NCBI GenBank assembly: GCA_900554695.1
Contig: USHV01000005.1
Span: forward strand, 38,284 to 102,283
DNA: 64,000 bases
DNA from: an uncultured Prevotella sp.
Lineage (GTDB): Bacteria; Bacteroidota; Bacteroidia; Bacteroidales; Bacteroidaceae
Reading direction: 5' to 3'
Under the pieces are notes generated by a model. The model made no database searches. It was given only the letters and a program-made list of their open reading frames with translations, and had not been told where the DNA came from. The position numbers and the translations under genes are program-made. Within the stretch, counting starts at the first letter, position 1. Each line of letters opens with the position of its first letter. Positions 54,048 to 62,881 of the stretch are shown here, in pieces.

Positions 54048-54487
54048 ATAGGATAAAATCCGTTCAGCATATTCAAACAGTATTTTCCTACATAAAATAA
54101 AATATGCTCTGCATAATCCAGCGGCATTTCCCGGTATAAGATAAAATCCATTTCACTTATTTAAACGGCATTTTCCAACACAAGATAAAATATTTCCTGC
54201 GCACTCCGGTGGCATTTCCCGACATAAGATAAAACCTGCTCCGCATACTCAAAAGGCATCTTTAGACATAAAACAAGATATATCCTGCATAATCCGGATA
54301 CATTTCCCGACATAAGATAAAACCTGATCCACATACTCAAAAGGCATTTTCCAACACAAGATAAAATCTATCCTGCGCACTCCGGAGCCATTTCCCGACA
54401 TAAAATAAAATCCGTTTCACATTCTCAAACGGTCTGTTCCGACTCGCAATAAAATATCTTCCACTTCTCAAAACCGGATTTTTCTTA
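54048..54487 (+). repeat. 44-bp array with alternating unit types (88-bp super-period)
   Basis: Ten units start at 54048, 54092, 54136, 54180, 54224, 54268, 54312, 54356, 54400 and 54444: an exact 44-bp step without a single indel, though units differ by many substitutions. Each begins ATAAGATAAAA or a variant. Two types alternate: odd units end like CTCAAAAGGCATTTTCCAAC and even units like CCGGTGGCATTTCCCGAC, giving an 88-bp super-period. 44 is not a multiple of 3, so this is not coding. It is non-genic DNA between the GH2 gene and R3. 53688-54047 holds nothing else recognised. Confidence 0.88.
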
Positions 54488-54670
54488 AACCGAAAGAGGC
54501 TACAGAGATTTTGAATAATGACATAGCTAAGATTCAGCGGGCACGAGATTCGATAAAAAACTGCGGTTTTATTTCTGCGACAGCGTCATTTCCCTCTGCT
54601 GAAAAAATTGTGATATGCCCCACTTTCAATTTATAACCGGATTCCGGTTTTTCCGACTCAGTTTCCCACT

Positions 54671-55053
54671 CTATCCCGAAAAATAAGCGCGTATTTGCGA
54701 GCAGACTTTCCTTCGGGCGCAAATACGCGATTTATGAGCACATTATATAAAGTACTGAATATCAATGATTTATATTCAATAGGTATTTTCTCGTTTTACA
54801 ATATGCACCATTTCGGCATGCGAAATAGGCCATTTCAGGAGCTAAAACAGGCCATTTCGCACCCTGAAATGGGCTTTATCGCAAGCTGAAATGGGCAATA
54901 TCAGAACGCCGGATGGCTTTTTTCGGACTACATTATAGGGTATATCACAAGACCATACAGACAGAAACGGCCGTCAGAAGGCACTATTTAACATTCCTTC
55001 ACACCTCTTTTGCGAAAATATTTTGTAAATATTTAGTCAAGAAAAATTGTAAG
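54671..55053 (+). repeat. Dispersed ~385-bp repeat, copy R3
   Basis: Same orientation as R1. The 12-bp inverted repeat is at 54688-54699 and 54718-54729. The 22-bp array has units at 54808, 54830, 54852, 54874, 54896, 54918 and 54940. Units 1-4 have the core CCATTTC or CTTTATC then GAAAT or AAAAC. The tail GTCAAGAAAAATTGTAAGT matches R1 and R2. 55054-55347 has no further recognised feature. Confidence 0.85.
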
Positions 55054-55347
55054 TCCGCCTCTCGGTTTTCCGCTTAATATACTGACATCAGACGTGAGAA
55101 AGGGCCCGAAACGTATTTATAGGATAAACCGGAAGGTCGCGTCGTTCTTGCGATGATGATTCGCCGGTTTTATCAGCGTGATTTCATCATCACGCAGACA
55201 AATGCCCTGTCACGGCTTATACCATCCCCCACGGTATGAAAAATTCCCCGCACTTGGCGCCATCCGATGAATAAGCCCAATCCAGACAGGCTCTCTCATG
55301 CCCACGTCTCTGCCCTCACGGCACAGCGGAATGGCGCAAAACAAAAA

Positions 55348-55374
55348 ATCCCGGACTCAATACGAATCCGGGAC
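55348..55374 (-). terminator. Orphan terminator of the interrupted tRNA gene
   Basis: ATCCCGGACTC (55348-55358) and GAATCCGGGAC (55364-55374) form a stem with one mismatch and a 5-nt loop, followed on the minus strand by TTTTTTGTTTT. It lies 28 bp beyond the tRNA 3'-end fragment, in the same orientation, and no gene now ends here, so it is best read as that tRNA's old terminator. Confidence 0.8.
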
Positions 55375-55401
55375 TTGATGAAAAATTTGAATTACATTTA
55401 C

Positions 55402-55421
55402 TGTGGTACCACCAGGAATCG
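55402..55421 (-). other. tRNA 3'-end fragment, likely attachment site (attL) of the element
   Basis: On the minus strand CGATTCCTGGTGGTACCACA reads as the end of a tRNA: the T-loop end (CGATT), T-stem 3' strand (CCTGG), acceptor 3' strand (TGGTACC) and discriminator A. The body that should follow (55422 rightward) is replaced by A+T-rich DNA. This is what integration at a tRNA 3' end leaves on one side. The acceptor pairs with GGTACCA, the start of Bacteroidales tRNA-Phe as I remember it, so Phe is the likely identity. The complete gene should be at the right end, outside the window. Confidence 0.65.
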
Positions 55422-55573
55422 TAATCTAACGATAAGTGACTGAATATCTTTGATGTATCTTTTAGCTAAAGAAGTAATCTCCCGCTATTGCTCCACCGGA
55501 TTCTTGCAATATTTTACACAAGGTTGCGTGGAGGTTTCCAAATACAAAAATACAATATAATTCCTTATAGGAA

Positions 55574-57202
55574 TCATTTTTTTAAAGAATTTGTATCTAT
55601 CTTTAATGTATCGCAAGTAGTATTATTAACTGGTGCATTATCAATAATTGGTGATACGCGCTTGACAGAATCTACATATTCAATATTGTGCTCATTTTTT
55701 TCTGCTTTTTTAAAATCTTGATCTAAGCCTATCCAATAAAGAAAAGCTGACATTAAGAGGATACATGCCCCCCACATACAAACACTATAACAACGTTGCT
55801 TACGAGCAAAAATAAAACAATTTCTTTTTTTGCAGTTATCTCCTTCATGAAATATATCTGCAATTTCTTCTTCGGTTAAAAGTTTGCTATATCTTTCTTT
55901 TATATCCTTTATTTGTTGTTGTGAATAGTGTAACTTCCTGTTCAGTTCAAAGAACAATGAATATAATAAATTGACAAATGAAAGAACAACTAAAAGAATC
56001 GAGATTTTCATAATATTGGGTGAAAATCCGTCAAATATTTCTTGATGTGATATAGCCCGTATAGCTATGACTGATATAAAGAAAGTAATAGAAGGAAGAA
56101 TGCTTTTCTTGAAATCAGATGCAAAATCAGATACGAAAGAAGCTATTTTATTCTCTTGATCAAGTAGGATTTTTGAAAGTTCATTTCGTAGAGTTATAAA
56201 ATTTTTTACGTTTTCTTTTGAGTAATATCTAAAATTGGATTGAATAGCACTAAATGTAGAATTTGTAAAGTTAATCGATTCTCCATCAATAAGATTGATA
56301 GAAATAATATTTCGTGCTATAATCATTTTGTCATAGGTATTACCCTCTAAGTAAATCCAATTATAGATTTCACTTAATATCTTGACATTTGGAATACTTA
56401 TTTGTAAATCGGTAAGATTAATAGGCACTGTGAATTCACGAGTTTTGAATCCATTAATTTTGTAGTTGATATGATTATTGGCAAAAGAACTGAAATCAAA
56501 TATGCTTGAAAGTGTATAATAAAAATATGCTATAGCAAATAATTTGGCAATAGGGTCTGAAATCTCAAAAGATGACAATTCAAAATCTAAAGGTAGAATA
56601 TTCCTATATGTAAACTCACTATATACTAACCGATTGGTTCTGTCGTATATAAGTGAGCGGTCATAATTACGTTCTATTATTTCAGTATGTTCTGATGATT
56701 TCTGAAAGTATATAGTTGGAGTATGCCAAGATACAAATTCGTCAGAGTGAACAAAGACCATAATATTGGACTGCATTCTGACATTCCATATTTCCAAAAA
56801 CTGTTTTAATTGTTTGGCTGACAGATCCTTGTAAAACAATTCATAGTCATATATATGTAATACATTGATATTTTGTCTTTTTTCTATCTTTATTTTTAAA
56901 CTTAATGGAACTTCTTCAGAGTAAGTTATTTCGTTACATTTTCTAATGAATTTTTCCCAAGTTTGTTCTGAGCTATGTGAACGATATGTAATAGCAATAT
57001 CTTCTGCTTCTAAAATTGTTAAGCATAGAATATCACCTTCACCTAACTCTATACATATTTCATCTTCTGTTGGTAGTTGGTCTTGAAATCCTTGACATTT
57101 ATACGAGGCTTCATACACCATTGATGTTTCCTTATTATTTGGCTCTTCCAGAACAGGGTGAATAAGAAGTCTTTGTACTATAGATGTAAATAGAGTATTC
57201 AT
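55574..57202 (-). CDS. Membrane-anchored protein of unknown function, partner of the 57.2-kb gene
   Basis: 542 residues. The first ~350 residues are soluble-looking, mixed alpha/beta and acidic. They include an aromatic segment, ISDPIAKLFAIAYFYYTLSSIF. Then come two hydrophobic helices (ILPSITFFISVIAIRA and MKISILLVVLSFVNLLYSLFF) separated by a short loop, a helical KLHYSQQQIKDIKERYSKL stretch that may be a coiled coil, a third helix (CYSVCMWGACILLMSAFLYW) and a polar tail. I do not recognise a family. It follows the 57210 gene by 7 bp and is surely co-expressed. A large sensor-like part attached to membrane helices, next to an RM gene, fits an anti-phage effector, but that is only inferred. 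Confidence 0.65.
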   Translation of the reverse strand: MNTLFTSIVQRLLIHPVLEEPNNKETSMVYEASYKCQGFQDQLPTEDEICIELGEGDILCLTILEAEDIAITYRSHSSEQTWEKFIRKCNEITYSEEVPLSLKIKIEKRQNINVLHIYDYELFYKDLSAKQLKQFLEIWNVRMQSNIMVFVHSDEFVSWHTPTIYFQKSSEHTEIIERNYDRSLIYDRTNRLVYSEFTYRNILPLDFELSSFEISDPIAKLFAIAYFYYTLSSIFDFSSFANNHINYKINGFKTREFTVPINLTDLQISIPNVKILSEIYNWIYLEGNTYDKMIIARNIISINLIDGESINFTNSTFSAIQSNFRYYSKENVKNFITLRNELSKILLDQENKIASFVSDFASDFKKSILPSITFFISVIAIRAISHQEIFDGFSPNIMKISILLVVLSFVNLLYSLFFELNRKLHYSQQQIKDIKERYSKLLTEEEIADIFHEGDNCKKRNCFIFARKQRCYSVCMWGACILLMSAFLYWIGLDQDFKKAEKNEHNIEYVDSVKRVSPIIDNAPVNNTTCDTLKIDTNSLKK

Positions 57203-57209
57203 AATTTAA

Positions 57210-58295
57210 TTATTGCTGGTTTCTTATAAAATGTTCGTAACCTTCATCAGAATATATTACGACTATTTTATTGCCTTGATCATCAAGTTCTGCTTTAATA
57301 ACATTCTGTAGATTTTCTATTTGGCCTTTTATGGATAAATCCAAGTTGTCTGCCAAACGAACAACTTGCCTTCTCATTCTATCGCTAATGCTTGTAGGTT
57401 GTTTTTGAAATGTGCGATCAAATTTTTCTGTCTCCGGAAGGGTATTTAATTTATTTATTAAAGATTCCTTATTAAGATTGTGATCTACAGGAATATAATC
57501 TCGTATCTTTTGTATGTATTCATCTATATTGAAATTGTCATTTGACGAGAAATAAGCAAGATTAAAGTTGAATAAATTGACAAAATCTGTTTTATGATCT
57601 TTTTTAATAGGAGATATAACTTTGTCTTTTATAGCTTTATATGCATTTATTGTATTAAGCTCATTGGTCCTCAATTCTTTTAATTCTAAGAAACTTCTCC
57701 ACCAATATTTAGCATCTCTACTACTAGTATCGCATACTAAGACATTTGATATGGTATATTCATGATTGTCGTAAACATATCCTATAGATACAGCTTTATA
57801 AATCTTCTTTTTCGTTGGTAATCCCAATTTTTTATCCCCGGATAACTCTTCCATAAATTCGGCATAATCTGCTTTTGCAAGAATTAGCTTACAGTTACCT
57901 TCCTCATTAATTATCTCAGCAACAATCAATACACCTTTAGGTATTGGACTTAATTGAGTGTAAATATCATTAAATTCTTTTTCAATAGATGATAGCCGTT
58001 GTGCAGGATGTAATTCAATGTAGGTTTTGAGACTTTCATCTATTTCAGCTTTACGTTCATCTTCATTTGGAATAGGACATAAGGCATTAATTTTTGTTAT
58101 AATAAAAATTACATCATTTTTAGCTGTTTGATATTGTTCGTCAAAGCAATATTGACGAGTAACAGAATTGTTAGTTAACTCTGTTGTAATAGCCTCAATA
58201 TATTCACGAACATTTTCAGTCCTATCAAAGACAGCTTCTTTTGCTGAAGGAATATCATTTTGAATTATAAAGATCTTAGAATAACGTATTTGCAT
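57210..58295 (-). CDS. Soluble protein of unknown function, first gene of a two-gene module
   Basis: 361 residues without signal peptide or membrane helices. The middle part (PIPKGVLIVAEIINEEGNCKLILAK then PTKKKIYKAVSIGY) faintly recalls the NdpA/YejK (NA37) nucleoid-associated family, in which a similar strand pair is conserved, but I cannot confirm this. The N-terminus (MQIRYSKIFIIQNDIPSAKE) would suit the first strand of that fold. It is divergent from the Xre regulator at 58482 (187-bp gap), which may control it, and is followed 7 bp later by a membrane protein gene. Confidence 0.65.
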   Translation of the reverse strand: MQIRYSKIFIIQNDIPSAKEAVFDRTENVREYIEAITTELTNNSVTRQYCFDEQYQTAKNDVIFIITKINALCPIPNEDERKAEIDESLKTYIELHPAQRLSSIEKEFNDIYTQLSPIPKGVLIVAEIINEEGNCKLILAKADYAEFMEELSGDKKLGLPTKKKIYKAVSIGYVYDNHEYTISNVLVCDTSSRDAKYWWRSFLELKELRTNELNTINAYKAIKDKVISPIKKDHKTDFVNLFNFNLAYFSSNDNFNIDEYIQKIRDYIPVDHNLNKESLINKLNTLPETEKFDRTFQKQPTSISDRMRRQVVRLADNLDLSIKGQIENLQNVIKAELDDQGNKIVVIYSDEGYEHFIRNQQ

Positions 58296-58481
58296 AACTT
58301 ATGCTGTTTTAGGTTGAATGTTTATGTAATAATAATCAATAATATACAAAGGTAATGAATGTGTTTGTTTTTTGGGCATATTTAATGTGCTTTTCTAAAA
58401 AAACAGACTGATGAATTAAGCATTATTGCTAAATTTGCACCATAAGTCAAACTATTGTAATTAATAGACAAATTAATGCAT

Positions 58482-58694
58482 ATGAAATCTCAAAAAATCA
58501 ATAGAGTGAAAGTGGTTTTAGTTGAGAAAGGTAAAACAGGAAAATGGTTGGCTGGACAAGTTGGTAAAAACGAAGCAACCGTTTCAAGATGGTGTTCTAA
58601 CAAAATGCAGCCCTCTCTTGATATGCTTGTGAAGATTGCAGAACTTTTGAATGTGGATCCTCGCCAACTTATCAATGGCAGTAATAATGACTGA
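58482..58694 (+). CDS. Xre/Cro-type HTH regulator
   Basis: 70 residues from MKSQKINRVKVVL (58482; an ATG two codons earlier is also possible). The whole protein is one lambda-repressor-like helix-turn-helix: KTGKWLAGQVGKNEATVSRWCSNKMQPSLDMLVKIAELLNVDPRQLI. Such small proteins often act as controllers (C proteins) of restriction-modification genes, delaying nuclease expression after entry. It lies 87 bp upstream of the RM gene in the same direction and divergent from the two-gene module, so it is well placed to regulate both. Confidence 0.88.
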   Translation: MKSQKINRVKVVLVEKGKTGKWLAGQVGKNEATVSRWCSNKMQPSLDMLVKIAELLNVDPRQLINGSNND

Positions 58695-58781
58695 TTATGG
58701 CACTTTATTATTGAGTTAAAATTGATATAGATTGTATAGTCATCTGATTAAATGTAAACAATTAGCTCCTATTTTATAAAA

Positions 58782-61700
58782 ATGATAACAAAAGACAATA
58801 TAAAAAAAATACTCTCTATTCTGTGTTTCGAACAGGATGGTGATGTGTTCATAAAATCATATGAAAATGTTAGTGTTCCGTTGAAAGTCGATGTGAGGAA
58901 TGAGCGTTTTTATTATGAGGAGGTTGGTATAACTGTCGGACGTGAGACAACAAGTAATTTTTCTGAGCCAGAAAATTTCGTCGTATTTGAGTGTATTGAT
59001 CGTTTGCTTTCGATAGGATATAAGCCTGAGCATATAGAACTTGAACCGGCTTGGAAACTTGGGCATACTCAAAAGGGAGGTTATGCAGATATTTGGGTGC
59101 GAACACATTGTAGCTTATCTGGAGAAATGGCTACAGACAAAGAATCTCTGTTAATCATCGAGTGTAAGAAACCTGATGAATTTGATGGTGCATGGAAAGA
59201 TACTCTTGAAGACGGTGCGCAATTATTTAGTTACTTTCAACAAGAGCAGGCAACAAAGTTTCTTTGTCTTTATACATCAGATTTAGATGGAGAAAAGATA
59301 AAGCCTGAATATTATCTGATAAATGTGCAGGATAACGAAGATCTGTTGATAAACAATAATAGTTTACTTACATATAAAGACGCGAAGAACAATAAACAGT
59401 TGTTTCGTGTATGGCATGATACATACCAATGCGATGCGGCAACACGAGGTTTATTTGAAGATGACATCCAGCCTTACCATATAGGTAAAAACAAATTTTC
59501 AGTCAAGGATTTATATCCAATTAGCAATGAAGAAATAAAAAAGAAATATAACGAGTTCGCAACAATTCTTCGCCGGCACAATGTTGGAGCCAAGGAGAAT
59601 GCTTTTGATAAACTCGTTAATCTATTCCTTGCAAAAGTAGTTGATGAGACAAATAATCCGGATAACTTACATTTCTATTGGAAAGGTGCTGCTTACGATG
59701 ACGACTTTTCTATACAAGACCGTTTACAGAGACTATATCGTGACGGAATGGAAAAATTTTTGAATGAAACTGTTACTTACATAGAAAATGAACAGATAGA
59801 AAAAGCTTTCCGATGGTATAAGAAAGACCCGGATGCGACAATGAAGACCGTAATGGAGTATTTTCGTGCGCTCAAGTTTTATTCAGACAATGACTTTTCG
59901 TTCATTAGTGTCCATAACGAACGTCTTTTCAAAGAAAATGCCAAGATTCTACGTGAAGTATTGTTGATGCTACAGAATATAAAGTTGAAATCTACTACAG
60001 AAGAAGGGAAAGATACTGAAACCAACCAATTTTTGGGAGATCTTTTTGAAGGTTTCCTTACAAAAGGTGTGAAGCAAAGTGAAGGTCAATACTTCACTCC
60101 CATGCCGATAGTTCGCTTCATTGTTTCTTCTCTTCCCTTGGAACAGATTGTAAGCCAAAGCAAAAGTGTACCTTCGTGCATAGATTATGCTTGTGGTGCT
60201 GGTCATTTCCTTACAGAATATGCTGTAAGAATCAAAGATTTTGTGAAAAAGCATCGTCCGGATATTGACATCCATGAATATTACAAGCATATCACAGGTA
60301 TAGAAAAAGAATATCGTTTGTCTAAAGTCTCTAAGGTTTCTGCATTTATGTATGGACACGACGAGACGAATATCATTTATGCCGATGCCCTACAGCCACA
60401 CGATGCTCTACAACAAAACAGTTATGATGTACTTGTCGCCAATCCTCCATACGCTGTAACAGGCTTTCTTGAGACACTCAGCGACAGCGACCGTGCCATG
60501 TTCTCCCTATTTAACAAGAACATCAATACAGCGAAAAACAATGCCATAGAAACTTTCTTTATGGAACGCTCAACACAATTAATGCGTGCTGGTGGAGTTG
60601 CCGGTATTGTATTACCTATTTCTGTACTCAATAAGGGCGGCATCTATGCTCGTGCAAGAGAAATAATATTGGAAAACTTTGATATTGTTTCTCTTGCAGA
60701 ATTCGGCAGTGGAACATTTGGAAAGACTGGGACCAACACTGTCGTATTGTTTCTTCGTAGAAAAGAGACTAATACTCCTGCTGCAGAGCATTATCGTAAC
60801 CGTGTCAAAACCTGGTTTAATACTAACGACAATGCTGAAGATGTATATCAGGATGAACATCTGCTGCAAGCCTACTGTGACCACTGTGGATATGGACTTG
60901 AAGATTATCGTACATTCCTTAAAGATGGAACAATCAATGAGGCCTTGTCTGAAACAGAGGTATTCCAATCTTATTACGAGTCTTTTGACAGTACAGACCG
61001 TAATGTAATGAAGGGAGTGTGTGATGCGGCAAAAGATATTCGTAACCGATTCCGTGCAAGAAGTAAAACGCAAGCTTTCCGCCTGCAAACAGATGCTCAG
61101 AAAAAAACAGAAAAAGAAAAGTCTTTGCGTAATTTTATTATTTCGATAGAGCGAGAAAAAATCTATATTTTCTTGCTTGCATTTACTGTAGATACTTCTG
61201 TACTTATTGTAAAGTCTCCAACAACGACTGCTGCAATAAAAAAATTCTTGGGTTACGGATGGAGTGACAGTAAAGGTAATGAAGGCATTGAATATCTTCA
61301 CTTGACGAAATCTAAGTCAGAAAACGATGATGAAGGAGATGATGACGATACGGTTCAACAAATTCGTGGAATAAATGGAATACGTACTCCTTTATTTAAT
61401 CCTGATAATTTGTATGACCCTGAGAAAATTAACACTTTGATTCGCAAAAATTTCTTGAATGAAGATGTCATTGTTCCTGAAGATTTGTCTGAAGTAGTTT
61501 CACAAGCAAGACTTGTGGATATGATAGACTTTAAACAGACTGCGTTTGATAAGACGATAAAGACAAGTATTGCTCTCCAAATCAATGTTGAAAGTAAATA
61601 CGATATAATACCGTTAAAAAAATTTGTTCTAGCAATCAATCCTTCAAGAGATGAATTCCATGATATTGACGGTAAAACATTAGCATCTTTTGTTGAAATG

Positions 61701-62747
61701 TCTTCATTGGGATTAGGTACAATAAAAAATAAGATTGATCGTCCTATATCTGAGATATCATCAGGTGGTTATACAAATTTTAGAGAGAATGATGTATTGG
61801 TCGCAAAAATTACTCCATGTATGGAGAATGGAAAATGTGCTTTAGCGGAAAATCTAACAAATCAGATTGGTTTTGGTAGTACGGAATTTCATGTTATTCG
61901 TGCATCAAATAAAGAAAGAGCAAAATATGTCTTAGAATTTATTAATCGTGAATATATTCGTAAAGTAGCAGCGTCAAATATGACAGGAGCAAGTGGGCAT
62001 CGACGAGTTCCACAGTACTTCTATGAGCAAATGCCAATACCCGATGCACCAAAAGAAATTATCAAGAGCATTGTGATTGAAGCTGAAGCTGTTGATAAAG
62101 AAGTGAACAAAGCTGAAGAAGAAATAAGCAGGTCTTTGAAACAAATAGAAAGTATTATCAATTCTATACAAGGTAATCCTACCAAATTTAGTGAGGTTTG
62201 TTTTTTGAATGAGTTTAGCATAAATCCTAATGAAACTCCAGAAAAAGAATATACCTATGTTGATATTGATGCAGTAGAAAATGAAACTGGAATTATAAGT
62301 TTTGACAAAAAAATTATAGGTGAAAACGCTCCGTCAAGAGCAAGACGGTTAGCAAAAGGCGAATCAACATTAATTTCGACCGTACGTCCAAATCTTCGTG
62401 GTTTTGCGTATCTTGATTCGGAACGGCCGGATACTATATATTCTACTGGATTTGCCATAATTAGGAGTAAAAACACTAAGAAACTTTTGAATAAGTTGAT
62501 ATATCTTTGTTTTAGATATAGTCAAAAATTGATGGCTCAAATGATAAATGCCATGCCAAAAGGCTCATATCCCAGCATTAATCAATCTGACATCAACAAT
62601 TTAATGCTTCCTATTCCGGATTCTGATGTACAGGAAGATATTATCAAGAAGGTTTCTGTTTACGAGAGCAATATAAGAAAAGCTAAAGCCATCATCAATG
62701 ACAGTGCCAAACGAAAACAAGCTATTTTAGATAAATACTTAAAATAA
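58782..62747 (+). CDS. Single-chain restriction-modification-specificity protein (type IIG-like)
   Basis: 1321 residues in three parts. (1) Residues 1 to about 250: HsdR N-terminus-like nuclease domain with the PD-(D/E)xK residues D103 (YADIWV) and E127-C-K129 (LLIIECKKP). (2) About 270-800: N6-adenine methyltransferase of HsdM type with motif I D468-YACGAGHF and motif IV NPPY at 554-557. (3) About 920-1321: two HsdS-like target-recognition halves, each ending in a helix with IPDAPKEIIKSIV or IPDSDVQEDIIKKV. No helicase part is present, so cleavage would not need translocation. It is most likely a self-contained type IIG enzyme. The recognition site cannot be predicted. Confidence 0.88.
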   Translation: MITKDNIKKILSILCFEQDGDVFIKSYENVSVPLKVDVRNERFYYEEVGITVGRETTSNFSEPENFVVFECIDRLLSIGYKPEHIELEPAWKLGHTQKGGYADIWVRTHCSLSGEMATDKESLLIIECKKPDEFDGAWKDTLEDGAQLFSYFQQEQATKFLCLYTSDLDGEKIKPEYYLINVQDNEDLLINNNSLLTYKDAKNNKQLFRVWHDTYQCDAATRGLFEDDIQPYHIGKNKFSVKDLYPISNEEIKKKYNEFATILRRHNVGAKENAFDKLVNLFLAKVVDETNNPDNLHFYWKGAAYDDDFSIQDRLQRLYRDGMEKFLNETVTYIENEQIEKAFRWYKKDPDATMKTVMEYFRALKFYSDNDFSFISVHNERLFKENAKILREVLLMLQNIKLKSTTEEGKDTETNQFLGDLFEGFLTKGVKQSEGQYFTPMPIVRFIVSSLPLEQIVSQSKSVPSCIDYACGAGHFLTEYAVRIKDFVKKHRPDIDIHEYYKHITGIEKEYRLSKVSKVSAFMYGHDETNIIYADALQPHDALQQNSYDVLVANPPYAVTGFLETLSDSDRAMFSLFNKNINTAKNNAIETFFMERSTQLMRAGGVAGIVLPISVLNKGGIYARAREIILENFDIVSLAEFGSGTFGKTGTNTVVLFLRRKETNTPAAEHYRNRVKTWFNTNDNAEDVYQDEHLLQAYCDHCGYGLEDYRTFLKDGTINEALSETEVFQSYYESFDSTDRNVMKGVCDAAKDIRNRFRARSKTQAFRLQTDAQKKTEKEKSLRNFIISIEREKIYIFLLAFTVDTSVLIVKSPTTTAAIKKFLGYGWSDSKGNEGIEYLHLTKSKSENDDEGDDDDTVQQIRGINGIRTPLFNPDNLYDPEKINTLIRKNFLNEDVIVPEDLSEVVSQARLVDMIDFKQTAFDKTIKTSIALQINVESKYDIIPLKKFVLAINPSRDEFHDIDGKTLASFVEMSSLGLGTIKNKIDRPISEISSGGYTNFRENDVLVAKITPCMENGKCALAENLTNQIGFGSTEFHVIRASNKERAKYVLEFINREYIRKVAASNMTGASGHRRVPQYFYEQMPIPDAPKEIIKSIVIEAEAVDKEVNKAEEEISRSLKQIESIINSIQGNPTKFSEVCFLNEFSINPNETPEKEYTYVDIDAVENETGIISFDKKIIGENAPSRARRLAKGESTLISTVRPNLRGFAYLDSERPDTIYSTGFAIIRSKNTKKLLNKLIYLCFRYSQKLMAQMINAMPKGSYPSINQSDINNLMLPIPDSDVQEDIIKKVSVYESNIRKAKAIINDSAKRKQAILDKYLK

Positions 62748-62881
62748 ACTGAAGTACACCTTAAAAGTTAGACATAAAACTTTTGGGGTGCACTTCACCT
62801 TTTTAAATGATTGTATTTTATGTTCTTTTATAATATCATTGGGCTTTATATTTCCTATTAATAAAGCTAACACTGGCCATA

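Noticed and set aside
54048..54487. Possible degenerate CRISPR array
   Set aside because: Units are similar over their full 44 bp with no constant-repeat/variable-spacer division, and there are no cas genes.
60612..61301. 229-codon minus-strand ORF inside the restriction-modification gene
   Set aside because: The plus-strand protein is continuous with all motifs; the antisense ORF has no domain and is explained by A+T-rich codon use.
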